Assembly (NCBI RefSeq): GCF_029227915.1
Contig: NC_079886.1
Coordinates: 22,048,501-22,112,500 of the forward strand
DNA length: 64,000 bases
From: Hydractinia symbiolongicarpus
Taxonomy: Eukaryota; Cnidaria; Hydrozoa; Anthoathecata; Hydractiniidae
Reading direction: 5' to 3'
The notes under the pieces were generated by a model. That model was not told the DNA's origin. It worked only from the letters and a program-made list of their open reading frames with translations, and ran no database searches. Below, piece by piece: positions 51,509-61,822 of the stretch. A program made the translations under genes and the position numbers. Each line of letters starts with the position of its first letter. The first letter of the stretch is position 1.

Positions 51509-51619
51509 TCTATATATGTCTGTCTGTCACGCAAAATGATATCGCAAGTAACGAGACGCACGCAATGAGGTATTGAAAGGACAGCAAACCGATGGATTTT
51601 TCCACAAGCCACAGACTAG
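51509..51619 (+). mobile_element. Helitron-like element, copy 2 (short)
   Basis: Starts TCTATATATGTCTGTCTGTC, shares CACGCAAAATG and ends GATGGATTTTTCCACAAGCC then CAGACTAG. Short hairpin TGGATTTTTCCA before the end. Located just upstream of the RPL27 coding start, in its presumed 5' intron or promoter. Confidence 0.65.
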
Positions 51620-52038
51620 TAAATAAGCTGCCCATACATATAAGGGAGACTTTTCAATTAAAATTCTTGTTTTTCACTTTCCTTAATTCTTGCAAATTAT
51701 TACCAAAATGCAAACAGTACTTTGAAGGCAGTTGCCCCAGCCATAAAAAAACAACTTTTAAAGTAAGCAGATTTGTGTTACTCCATTAACCATGAATTTA
51801 CTCTGTAAATTGTATTAAATACAGTTCCTTGGACAACAAAACATTTGTTAACAAAGATTTTTGAGGTATCAAGGCATACAAGGCTCAATGTTGTACCACT
51901 TACACTATTGCCATTAGGAAAGGCATGCTCTGCCCAAGCAATTTTTGTTGATAGACAGTTTACTTAAACTCTGTATTTATCTATGTTTCCATAGTGTTCT
52001 AAGATAAAACAGTGGTTCTGTACTATAACCAAATAATA

Positions 52039-52764
52039 TCTATATAATAATACGCTAAGTGTGTCTGTCTGTGTGTCTGTGACAGGCAAAGTGGATGTCT
52101 TCATTTTTCTTTGATGTTGCCAAAAAATGCATCTCTAATATGTCAAATTTTCTGACGTTACTGCGCGACGAAAATAACACTACTTAAGGTCAATATCCTA
52201 TATTAAATTAATGAAACCATTACAGTGCACCAGGCCAAATAACTTGGAAACGAGGTGGTGACGTCAATGATTTTTCACCGCATGGGTAACAAGGACCACC
52301 TAGGATCAACTTGGGTAATTTTCCCAAACCCGGATCCCTGAATCCGTTTCGGAATGGACGAGTTGATGACGTCATCAAAAAACCTTTAAACCCTAATATT
52401 TCTGCAACCGTTTCTCAAAGGTACATCATCTTATACATTTTTTTGATCAGCGTTTTAAGATCTATGCAATGGAGGCAACAGGTATACTAATTTCTAAAAA
52501 AATATTTAGGGTTTTGACGGTTCTTTGCCGACGTCAGCAAAATTTTTAATCCCTGATATCTCATTAGGCGTTCGTCGAGAACATATGATTCTGTACGTTA
52601 TTTTGACCAGTGTTTCAACCTCTACACATTACAGACAAAGAATAAACAAATTTCGCAATGTTTTTTTTATCACTGCACTGCTGACGTCAGCAAAACATCT
52701 AAAACAACTTTCTTTTTATTGACCTTTTGCCTAAGTGGATTTATCCATGGGGTTTATACACTAG
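52039..52764 (+). mobile_element. Helitron-like element, copy 3 (726 bp)
   Basis: Starts TCTATATAATAATACGCTAA and ends TACACTAG, with GTGGATTTATCCATGG before it. The interior repeats a theme of GTTTCTCA/TTTTGATCAG and GACGTCAGCAAAA segments, suggesting internal duplication. Its 5' 250 bases match the truncated copy at 43.8-44.1 kb. No Rep/helicase coding sequence. Confidence 0.65.
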
Positions 52765-52937
52765 TCTCTATAATAATAGCCGTCGTCTGTCTGTCTCTGC
52801 GCGGACCCCCTGCTGAGTTAGAAAATCATGTTACGGAAACACGAATATCAAATGCGATATATTTCTATCCACTTTGTTGCGACGGGTAAATATAATGGAC
52901 GGGCGAACCCGTGGATTTTTCCACGGGCAACGACTAG
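52765..52937 (+). mobile_element. Helitron-like element, copy 4
   Basis: Begins TCTCTATAATAATAGCCGTC directly after the CTAG of copy 3 and ends with the hairpin CCCGTGGATTTTTCCACGGG followed by CAACGACTAG. The 8-base perfect stem a few bases before CTAG is the clearest Helitron 3' end in the window. Confidence 0.75.
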
Positions 52938-53066
52938 TCTATATTATAATACCCGTATAAGTCTGTCTGACTGTCACGCAAAATGGTAACCGCAGTAGCA
53001 AGAAACACAAAATGCGGTTAATAAGGATGGGCGAAGCCGTGGATTTTTCCATGGGTTAACGACTAG
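52938..53066 (+). mobile_element. Helitron-like element, copy 5
   Basis: Begins TCTATATTATAATACCCGTA immediately after the CTAG of copy 4 and ends GCCGTGGATTTTTCCATGGG then TTAACGACTAG. Third member of a head-to-tail chain. Confidence 0.75.
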
Positions 53067-54560
53067 TGATTTTTCAATTTTTACCTTAGAAGTGAGGTTT
53101 TTGAGGCTAAATTATGGGTTTTAAAATTGCCTGAAAAGATAATACACCTTTACGATAATTTAATTGTACATGCGTTCCTACGGCTCTCCATCATTTTACA
53201 ATATTTGAAAAAAAGGAGGTAAAAATCGTGTTTTTATGAGAGTTTGTTAGAGACGAAAGCGTGTTTTCTCCAGTTTTTTAACTTCTGTCGTATCAATTTC
53301 TTTCAAATTTTCAGGAAACATTAATAATAATAAGATACAACTTATGTGTACTTTTCATTAAAAACAAAGCGCGGCAAGAAAAGTTATCACGAAGAAAAGT
53401 GTTTTCTCATTAATAAACTTTTGAATTATCGTAAAGGTGTATTTATTAGCAAGTCTGCATACTGATATAGTATGTCTCAAGGTCATAATCAAAGTATATT
53501 ACAGTTGATTCCAACTGTGTTGGAATCAACTGTAAGTGCTTACTACAGGAAACACTTTGCTAGAAGGGAAATCCCTCGTTGCAACTGTTGATAGTGGTTA
53601 GCTAGCTAGACATTGTAGAAACACAGCAGTTCTGTCAAAATGATGCTAAATTAACCTCTTTAAATTCACCTGCTACAACAGTGACCACATTATCATAACA
53701 ACTCAAAAAAATATCAAGGAGCTAAGCTCACAAAAACATAATTCTAATATCATAAACGGCTTTTTAACTGTAGAATGTAAAATTATAGGAACTTAGCTCT
53801 CCTATAATTTTCAAGTTTTGTGGCTGATGTAGAGACAAAATAATGCGAAATATATGATAACTAGGAACTTATACTATATAAAACCATCATAAAAAAGTGA
53901 AAGCTAAGCGATTTTGAAGATATATGATGATTAAGTTGAACAAAATTTTAATAGGAAGCACATACTGTGTAGTTATCTTGGGCACCAACTCCAAAAGAAA
54001 AAATATGTGTCTTACTTATTCAACTCGATCAATTCTTGGCAGCCAATGAAATTCATTTTCATGGAGGTGCCCATGTTACCAAAAATCTATACAAAATATG
54101 TGCCTAGATAATAATTGTGCTATATAGGCACCCAAAACATTGACTGTTTATCATGAACGAGGCGGGAATCGATATCAGCATGTGCGCGGCTTTCCTTGTC
54201 GTTGCTAGTTACTACCTTTATTGTGCCTTTGTTGTTGTGTTGCGATATGTTTAATATGTCCTAAGAAGTATGTTATAATGTGAGAGTCTTCTGCTAGCTA
54301 CTGTATTAAGTACAACTCACGCTTTTTTATTGGTAAGTACAGTTCACGCTTTATTATTATAGCTCTAGCTATTTAGCTAGGTGGAGACAGGTTGCGCAAG
54401 CTTTTTTCTCGGATCCTGAATGGGATGAGGAAGCCACGAAAGCTAAATATTATACCACAAAGTGAATGTTATCCTTGGCTTATATATAGCAATTTTTAAA
54501 AAAGATCAATGTGTTCAAGGCTCCTACAATGGAATTTAAAATCTTAAAGTCTTTTAATGC
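53067..54560. other. Stretch without a recognisable gene
   Basis: AT-rich, no open frame with a domain. A local inverted repeat around CAGTTGATTCCAACTGTGTTGGAATCAACTG (about 53,503-53,533, written here as paired halves CAGTTGATTCCAAC and GTTGGAATCAACTG) is the only structure seen. Confidence 0.45.
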
Positions 54561-54564
54561 AGAT

Positions 54565-54905
54565 AGATATGCATATTTTACATGGCTAGCCTCACACATA
54601 TCGAGGGATATATACCCTGTTTATTATTTCCAGGAGGGGCCATGGCTTAGATGGAGAGTCCTAGAATGTTTAATGCTCTTTTTGAGCTACGCAGACCCAA
54701 TTAAGGCCTGCCCTGTACTAGACAACTCCCGGAAACATCCAACGGCCCACACAGTGTGCCATCTTCCCAATTTCCCTCACATGGCTTGAGTTAACCCGGG
54801 GCTATGGTAACATTCACTCGCCCATGTTGAATCGCCGCAAGAGGAATCGAACCCCGGTCTCCTGCACAGAGTACAAGCGCTATAACCACTAATCTATGGC
54901 ACCAC
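54565..54905 (-). mobile_element. tRNA-derived SINE, copy B
   Basis: The minus strand starts GTGGTGCCATAGATTAGTGG; box A-like TAGATTAGTGGTTATAG and box B GGTTCGATTCC are intact. The body and tail match copy A at 36.1-36.4 kb. The plus-strand frame 54,511-54,789 is an antisense reading of this SINE. Confidence 0.88.
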
Positions 54906-54922
54906 GTGGCTAGTGCACCAGT

Positions 54923-54960
54923 GCCGGTTCTTTAAGCTCAAAATCGCTTAAAGAACCGGT
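54923..54960. repeat. Perfect 14-bp hairpin
   Basis: CCGGTTCTTTAAGC and GCTTAAAGAACCGG are separated by an 8-base loop (TCAAAATC), about 20 bases from the head of SINE copy B. No T-run follows either arm, so a terminator is unlikely. Confidence 0.8.
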
Positions 54961-55559
54961 AAATTTAAATATGGCATGTGTGGAACGATATTTAAGAAAT
55001 TGGAATGATATTTATTAACTGAATGATCTTAACAATGCAGTTTTTTTGCTAAATAATCAACGTGAATGTCGTATAACAGTCAGGGATAACCACAAATTAA
55101 GCTATCACACCAAATTAGGATAGTAGCTTAGTTAGGAGATTTTCTATAGACTAGTTAGGCGAGTATTTCCTATTTTATTTCGCGCCAATATAAGGTTTTC
55201 TGTACCAGCACAACTTTCTTATTTGTTCAACGAAGCTAAAACATGGCCAACTTAAAGGGATCCCAAGGTACTTTTACAAGTTGGACTCATCTGAAAGATT
55301 TGCTTGAGAAATGCTAAATGATATATTTACTTTTTGTTAAAACTTCATGTAACTCCAGATATAGCTTTTTTAATATTTATTTTTCTTATCGCTCGACCGC
55401 CAATTTGGTTATCTTCGACTTTTTTCATTATTTAAAACTTTCATTCCAGCTCCAGTCTTTTTTAGTGGCACGTTACGTATTATTTTGGTAGCGCTTAAAT
55501 TATTACTGACTGCATAGCCAGAACATAGCTAAGCAATTAAATGAAAAATAAAATATGCA

Positions 55560-55700
55560 TAGTTTTTATTTCAAAGGACTTTTTATTTGAGACGCAAGTT
55601 GTGCATGATTTTTATTTCAAAGGATTTTTATTTGAGACGCAAGTTGTGCATGATTTTTATTTCAAAGGATATTTATTTGAGACGCAGGTTGTGAAAGTTA
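55560..55700 (+). repeat. 45-bp tandem repeat, about three copies
   Basis: The unit is TTTTTATTTCAAAGGA with TTTATTTGAGACGCAAGTTG and TGCATGA. Because 45 is a multiple of three, it makes a 92-codon open frame (55,541-55,819) with 15-residue repeats; no other sign of a gene. Confidence 0.85.
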
Positions 55701-56199
55701 CTGATTATTCAACATGTCACACATTTGTGTATGGTTTTTATTTCAAAAGGATATATTTTGGAAGGCAAATAAAATATCAAGGTTTGACTAAGCCCATAAA
55801 AAGTTATGGAAAAAGTTGAAGAGGCAAGGGAGAGGGGGCTTATCACCTCTCCCCCTCCAGCTCGAATAGGATTAAGGGCGGTAACAACCTTTGTAATTTG
55901 ATACAGCACTCAGCATTTGCCGAAGTAATTACCGACATATTTTCAAACCAAGTACCTTCGCGTTGGCAATTATTTGACATGGTAAAATTGCACATAAAAA
56001 GTCCCTAGGCATTTTGCGATTAGACGTGTAAAAAATAGCCAAAGAAATAACACTGGAAAGAAGTATTTGTTTTTCCAGAGCATAGTTAAGTTTAAAAATT
56101 TAGAAGCTGCCACAAGTATTCTAATAAGTGTGAATATAGTTATATATATATCGACGCTAAAAATGTCGAATTATGAGGGTTTGTCTAATCATGGAGGTG

Positions 56200-58250
56200 C
56201 AGAGCAGCGTTGACGAAGACAGGATACCTGTCTCTCTTTTCTGCTCTTGCGCTTTGATGTCTGTCCTGCTATTTCAGCGTGCTATCGCAAAAGGGAAAAA
56301 TGATAAGTTTAGTTTACTAGACTACATTGATGTTTGCACTACATATTGAATATAGGGTGAAGGGTCTCTTTAAGAGACAAGAGAGGAGTTGAATGTCCTC
56401 CACCATACCTTAGTTTAAAGGGGCAATTGTGGAAGTCCCATGAAATGCCACATAGTGATGGTGTCACTTTTAAAAAAACACCCAGTCCGGTCTGTGAACA
56501 TTTGGCGCTAGGAAGGGCATCCAGTTGTAAAACAATGCCAAAACTCTTTATTAATGGCCGTAAGAACAGTTGATCAGACAAACTGTGTAAACGGGGCTGG
56601 AACTCTAAGGAGTGAAGGTGTCACGCATGGTAGGACAGATGTCAGGTGTGAGCATCGTCAGACTGTCACCCAGCTATCACATCACAAGGTAGATAACACT
56701 AGGTTGAGGATGGCTAGTGTAAATATTGATACTCTGAGAGGTAGAGCAGGTGAAGTAATTGAAATGTTAGAGCGTAGATCTTTTGATATGTGTTATGTTC
56801 AGGAAGTCAGGTGGAGAGGAGCTTCAGTGAGATTTGTGGAAGGTAGGAGGGCAAGGTATAAGCTTTTTTGGATTGGTAATAGTGATGGATATGGAGGAAT
56901 TGGCATATTCGTTGCAGAGAAGTGGGTAGGAATAGTAATAGATGTTATGCGTGTTAATAATCGTATTATAGGGATAAATTTTTTGATAGGTAGTAGGATT
57001 GGAGTCAGTGAGGAAAATAAAGATAAGTTTTATGACGAGTTAATAGCAGTCACATCAAATGAAAAATCAGAAGCAGAGAGAAACAGATTTGCAGCTGTGT
57101 TAAGAAGGGAAGACCAGCGCAATGAGGTATTCAAGATAGCAAAGCAAAGAAGACTAACAAGATGTTGTAGGTGAGAAGTGTATACGTAATGATGAAGGTG
57201 TTTTAGGTAGCACAGAGGAGGAGAAAAGGGTAGTTTGGAAGAATTATTATCAGAGGTTGCTTAACACTGAGTTTGATTGGGATGAGGATAATTTGTCTGA
57301 TGATGATGTTGTAGAAGGCCCAGCTATGTAGGTCAAGACAGAATGGGTAGTGGAGGCTATTAGGAAATTGAAAATTGGCAAGGCTGCAGGAGTATCAGGT
57401 ATTGTTGCAGAGATGGTAAAAACATCTGGATATATTGGAGTTAAGCTTATTACAAGTCTTGCTAATCAGATTATAAAGGATGGTGCTATTCCGAATGAGT
57501 GGCAGTCGAGTGTAATAGTGAATTGTTTCAAGGGCAAGGGTGATGCATTAGAAAGAGGTAACTATAGAGGTTTGAAGTTGGTTGATCAAGTAATGAAAGT
57601 TATTGAAAGAGTGATTGATAACTTACTTAGAGAAAGAATTGATATAGATAGATGCAATTTGGTTTTGTTCCAGGGCGTGGCACTACAGATTCAATATTTT
57701 TACTCACACAGCTTCAGGAAAAGTATTTAGGAAAGAGAAATAATCTCTATTTTGCCTTTGTAGATTTAGAGAAAGCTTTCGATAGAGTGCCACGTAAAGT
57801 TATTTGATGGGGTATGAGAAAATTAGGTGTGGATGAGTGGCTAGTTATGATGGTACAGTCTATGTACAGCAATGCTAGAAGTCGTGCAGGATTAACGATT
57901 TACTTAGTGATGAATTTAGTGTAAATGTTGGTGTAAATCAGGGTTCTTTACTTAGTCCTTTGTTGTTTGTTCTAGTCTTAGAAGCTCTATCGATGGAGTT
58001 CAGAACAGGTTGTCCATGGGAGTTATTGTATGCAGATGATTTGCTTCTCATAGCAGAGTCTATGGAAGAATTAGATGAAAAGTGTGAGAAGTGGAAGAAA
58101 GGACTAGAAGAGAAAGGGCTAAGGGTGAACACAGGAAAGTCTAAAGTCATGATTAGTAGCATTGCAGCCAAGTCTGACCTTGTAGTTGGAAAGTGGCCTT
58201 GTGGAGTTTGCAGGAAAGGAGTTGGTAGTACAGTACTGGAAAAAGGTTGT
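56200..58250 (+). mobile_element. RTE-type LINE, decayed (endonuclease plus reverse transcriptase)
   Basis: A 5' region with GGAAGGGCATCCAGTTGTAA precedes the frame 56,554-57,174. That frame carries the start of an APE-type endonuclease (MASVNIDTLRGRAGEVIEML, DMCYVQEVRWRG, YGGIGIFVAEKW). The endonuclease lacks its central and C-terminal catalytic blocks and joins almost directly to the linker before the RT. RT pieces follow: LKIGKAAGVSGIVAEM, IPNEWQSSVIVNCFKGKGD, FAFVDLEKAFDRVPRK and, in another frame, GSLLSPLLFVLVLEA and the catalytic YADDLLLIAES. There is a stop at about 57,806 and a frameshift near 57,890. The match breaks off at about 58,250. Confidence 0.85.
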
Positions 58251-58520
58251 TTAACATTGCGCTTCGCGTATCGCGACGGTATATATTCTCGATCCGCGAT
58301 AGACCTTTTTTTACTTTCAAATTGTATTGAGAGGGCTTCGCGATGCATCATTCTCGATATCATTCTCGAAGCTATCGAGGCCATTAACAATTCATAATAG
58401 AACTATTTTAAAAATAAGAGTGCATTCAACAATGATCGCGGATGTTTAAATATAATTATACTTCCTTTGTGTTATATTTTTTTAACTTATGCGTAACAAT
58501 CTAGGGTATACAGCTAGCGT
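58250..58520. other. TCGCGA-rich lead-in to the satellite
   Basis: GC-rich words CGCGTATCGCGAC, CGATCCGCGATAG and TTCTCGATATCATTCTCGAAG crowd into 130 bases where the LINE match ends. Related words (ATCGCGTATCGAGGGAG) recur at about 59,495. This suggests the satellite and its flanks are one inserted unit. Identity unknown. Confidence 0.45.
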
Positions 58521-58524
58521 TAAT

Positions 58525-59275
58525 CTTTCTTTTTTAGATCACATTTTAAAAATTTAAGAACTAAGAACAACGATAGAAAAGCTTCGTTAGATCGCATTTT
58601 AAAAATTTAAGAACGAAGAACGGCGATAAAAAAGTTTTTTTAGATCGCATTTTAAAAGCTTAAGAACGAAATGCGGCGATAGAAATGTGTTTTTAGATCG
58701 AATTTTAAAAGTTTTTATAAACGAAAAGCGACGATAGAAATGTGTTTTTAGATCAAATTTTAAAAGTTTAAGAACAAAATGCGGCGATAGAAATGCTTTT
58801 TTAGATCGAATTCTAAAAGTTTATAAACAAAAAGCGGCGATAGAAATATTTTTTTAAGATCGTATTTTAAAAGTTTATAAACGAAAAGCGGCGATAGAAA
58901 TGTTTTTTTAGATCGAATTTTAAAAGTTTATAAACAAAAACGGCGATAGAAATGGTTTTTAAGATCGCATTTTAAAAGTTTAAGAATGAAAAGCAACGAT
59001 AGAAATGTTTTTTAAGATGGCATTTAAAACGTTTATAAACGAAAAGCCGCGATAGAAATGCTTTCTTAGATCGCGTTTTAAAAGTTTAAGAGCAAAAAGC
59101 AGCGATGGAAATGCTGTTTTAGATCGCATTTTAAAAGTTTAAGAACGAAGAACAGCGATAGAAAAGCTTCGTTAAATCGCATTTAAAAAATTTAAGAACA
59201 AAGAACGGCAATAGAAAAGTTTTTTTAGATCGCATTTTCAAAGTTTAAGAACAAAAAGCAGCGTTAGAAAAAAAA
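58525..59275 (+). repeat. 53-55 bp satellite, about 14 copies
   Basis: The consensus reads TTAGATCGCATTTTAAAAG, then TTTAAGAACGAAAAGCGG, then CGATAGAAATGTTTT. Copies vary by a few substitutions and 1-2 base indels. The same unit occurs about 2.5 times, reverse-complemented, inside the DNA transposon at about 35,030-35,170. Confidence 0.92.
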
Positions 59276-60389
59276 TACGTTGAAAAAGTAATGCGCTAGA
59301 ATTACTTTAATAAATACGAAAGGTAAAAATTTTCTTATATTATACACCTATTTAAAATACAAAAAAGATAAAGCAGAGATGTGTTGGAAATAAAAAAACT
59401 TTCTCTCTATTCTCATTAAAAAAAAACTTTCTCTTTATTCTCATTATCACCTACCATCGCGACACATCAAGACGGATTTTCTTATTATTATAAATGTGGT
59501 ACATCGCGTATCGAGGGAGTCCGTGCACGTTGCGCGCTCGATATGCTAAACAATCTTTTTCCGGTACTGTAACTCAATTCTCGGCAAGCATTGGCAGGCC
59601 ATTCCTTGAGACGAGTGCGATCACACGCGCACTCGCCCACACACTTGTAAAAAAATTTATGAATGCTAATTATCTCACTCGTGAATTTTTTCTTTTTTTT
59701 AAATATTATAGAGCAATGAAAAAGGCTATTACTCTGATTACATAACATTCATTTCTTTGTGATTGATTTGTTTAAAAAGTATAGAGAACATTAAAGTCCC
59801 CTTAAAGGTCCCTTTCCTTCAAGCTGACACTCTTATGCTCGGCTGGTGCATTACACTGAGACTCAAACGAAAGACGGAAGACCATTTGGAACCATGCCAC
59901 AAGTCAGTCCGACCTTCATTGTCACAGAGAATACTGCGAGAAGAGTGCGCACCCATGCAAGTTAAATATAACCAGAACATGGGAGAGGTTAGGTGTCCTG
60001 TACCTTAATACAGCTTTTGGACGAATGTTTTTGTGATGTAATACCAAAGAAAAAACATGTTGAATAAAGTTTAAAAAATCTTTTTTAAAGGGGAAAGAGA
60101 AATCAAAAATGTCTAGAAGTATATTTAATGCCAAAAAGATATAGCAAATCTGCCCACACATCATCGCGTTCAACGTTTTTTCAACCTTGCACTTGTGGTT
60201 AATACGTTTTACAAAATTCATTTCTATACAGCTTAAATAACATATAACATTGTGGTAAACAAAAAATAGTTAAGTGTGAATCACACTTGCAAATATTCAC
60301 ATCGCACTTGTAAATTTTGTTTACGAGTGCGATTTTTCGCACATCATAGCACTCGTAATTTTTTTAGTATTGGTGGAAGGTTAAGAGCT
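59276..60389. other. Stretch without a recognisable gene
   Basis: Contains GCACTCG-rich segments at about 59,610-59,690 and 60,290-60,360 that resemble each other in words but not clearly as inverted repeats. Open frames at 59,494-59,745, 59,763-60,008 and 59,922-60,221 have no recognisable domain. Confidence 0.4.
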
Positions 60390-60475
60390 GACATTGGGTT
60401 TGTATACCCTGTCCAACCCATGCTAGCATGGAAAACGGACGTTAAGCCGAGAATGATGAATGATGATAAAATGAT
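60390..60475 (+). mobile_element. RTE-type LINE 3' tail
   Basis: Carries CCTGTCCAACCCATGCTAGC, CATGGAAAACGGACGTTAAG and ends GAATGATGAATGATGAT. It has the same orientation as the LINE at 56.2-58.25 kb and could be that element's displaced 3' end. Confidence 0.8.
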
Positions 60476-60479
60476 TTAA

Positions 60480-61822
60480 AACGAATCAGAAAAAATGAAA
60501 CAATTTCTATATATTTAAAATGATTTCATTTAAAAAAATATTATTTTAAAATCTTTTCAGACTCTTGTGGAAAGTCATGTTAATTAAAAAATGAGGGGAT
60601 ATAAAACGATTTTTTTAAAACTATCTTGGAGACGATTTCTTAGTAAGCACACCTCACTTTCATTTGAACTGATAATTGATGTGATATGCTTCTAAGAGTT
60701 CATGGACTGTCCCCTGAGGACGACTCACAAACTCTGCATTTCATAGGTTTACCAATGGAACCTAATGTATTTGGTTTAAAGTCATTTTTTCTGAATCAAA
60801 AATGTTTATTTTCACCATGTTTTAAATTCTCTGCGGCCTGTTAAAGCAATTATGATTAATTTTGATGACAATAAAGTCTGTTCTCAGGCTGTAGCTCCTT
60901 TGGAATCTGATACAATACCAGAAATATCACTCTATGGTATAGTTTATTCTCCTCGGAACTTTCTGAGAGCAGTTTTCATTCCATCAAATAACCTGTTCTT
61001 TCTTTGTTTATTCAACAACTGTTAAATGTTGTAAATTCAAGTAGTTTAAATGCCAAGATAGAAGGTAATTTCATATGTTTTTTGCATTATTCGATTGTAC
61101 CTTTTCTCACATTCCAAGACAGAAGTCTCAACTTTCTGGTTAGGTTCACATGTGTATCTATCAAATATGATATAACCTTAAAAATTTCAGTTAACTTGTC
61201 TATTTTAAAAATAATCAAGTTTCTCTACACCATTATCAGCTTTAATATTTTCCAGTTTCATTTTATTAAACACTGTCACTAACTCAACTTGGATCATCTT
61301 CAAGAAGGGATAAAACCACTGAAATTCTCTGTTTCTTCTTTTCTAAATCTGTATCAATGCACCAAGCACATAATAATCTTCACAAATTTTGTCATATGGT
61401 TTGTCTTTGTGATTAATAAAAACACATTTTCTCTACCACCAAAATTCAACATTATATATCACTCCTGATTCCTTTAATATTCCTGTTTTTTAAAATCTTA
61501 AGTTTCTTTTGAAGTTTCTTATAAAAAGTCTTCTTTTATTTTAAAAACATACTTTGAAATTCTGATATAAGGTAGTTTTAGTGTATGATTATGGGGACCA
61601 ACAAGGTAATATGTGAGATAAACCAACAGTAGTATATAAAACATTTAAAGCGTTGTACAAGTGAAGTATTTAAAATAATAAAAAAAACTACTACTAAAAA
61701 CTACAAACTACCACAGTATGTATAGAGGTTCATCAGATGATAAAACCAATTCACAAAAGACTGCTGACAGAATAGTTTAATTGTTATTCACATTACATAA
61801 AGTCATTGTGATTTTATTTTAG
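60480..61822. other. Stretch without a recognisable gene
   Basis: Both strands show short broken frames only. The minus strand between about 61,280 and 60,660 reads in pieces as if decayed coding sequence (for example LECEKRYNRIMQKTYE), but no family is recognisable. Confidence 0.35.

Noticed and set aside
54511-54789. 92-codon plus-strand frame
   Set aside because: Antisense reading of a tRNA-derived SINE; a similar frame is degraded in the other SINE copy.
54923-54960. Rho-independent-type terminator
   Set aside because: The hairpin lacks a following T-run and the genome is eukaryotic.
55541-55819. Repeat protein with 15-residue units
   Set aside because: Explained by a 45-bp tandem repeat, a multiple of three. 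No composition or context suggesting a gene.
57938-58397. 150-codon minus-strand frame opposite the RT
   Set aside because: Antisense of the LINE reverse transcriptase (YADDL) on the plus strand.
58525-59275. CRISPR-like array
   Set aside because: Units are contiguous and vary throughout, with no constant repeat and unique spacer alternation; it is a satellite.
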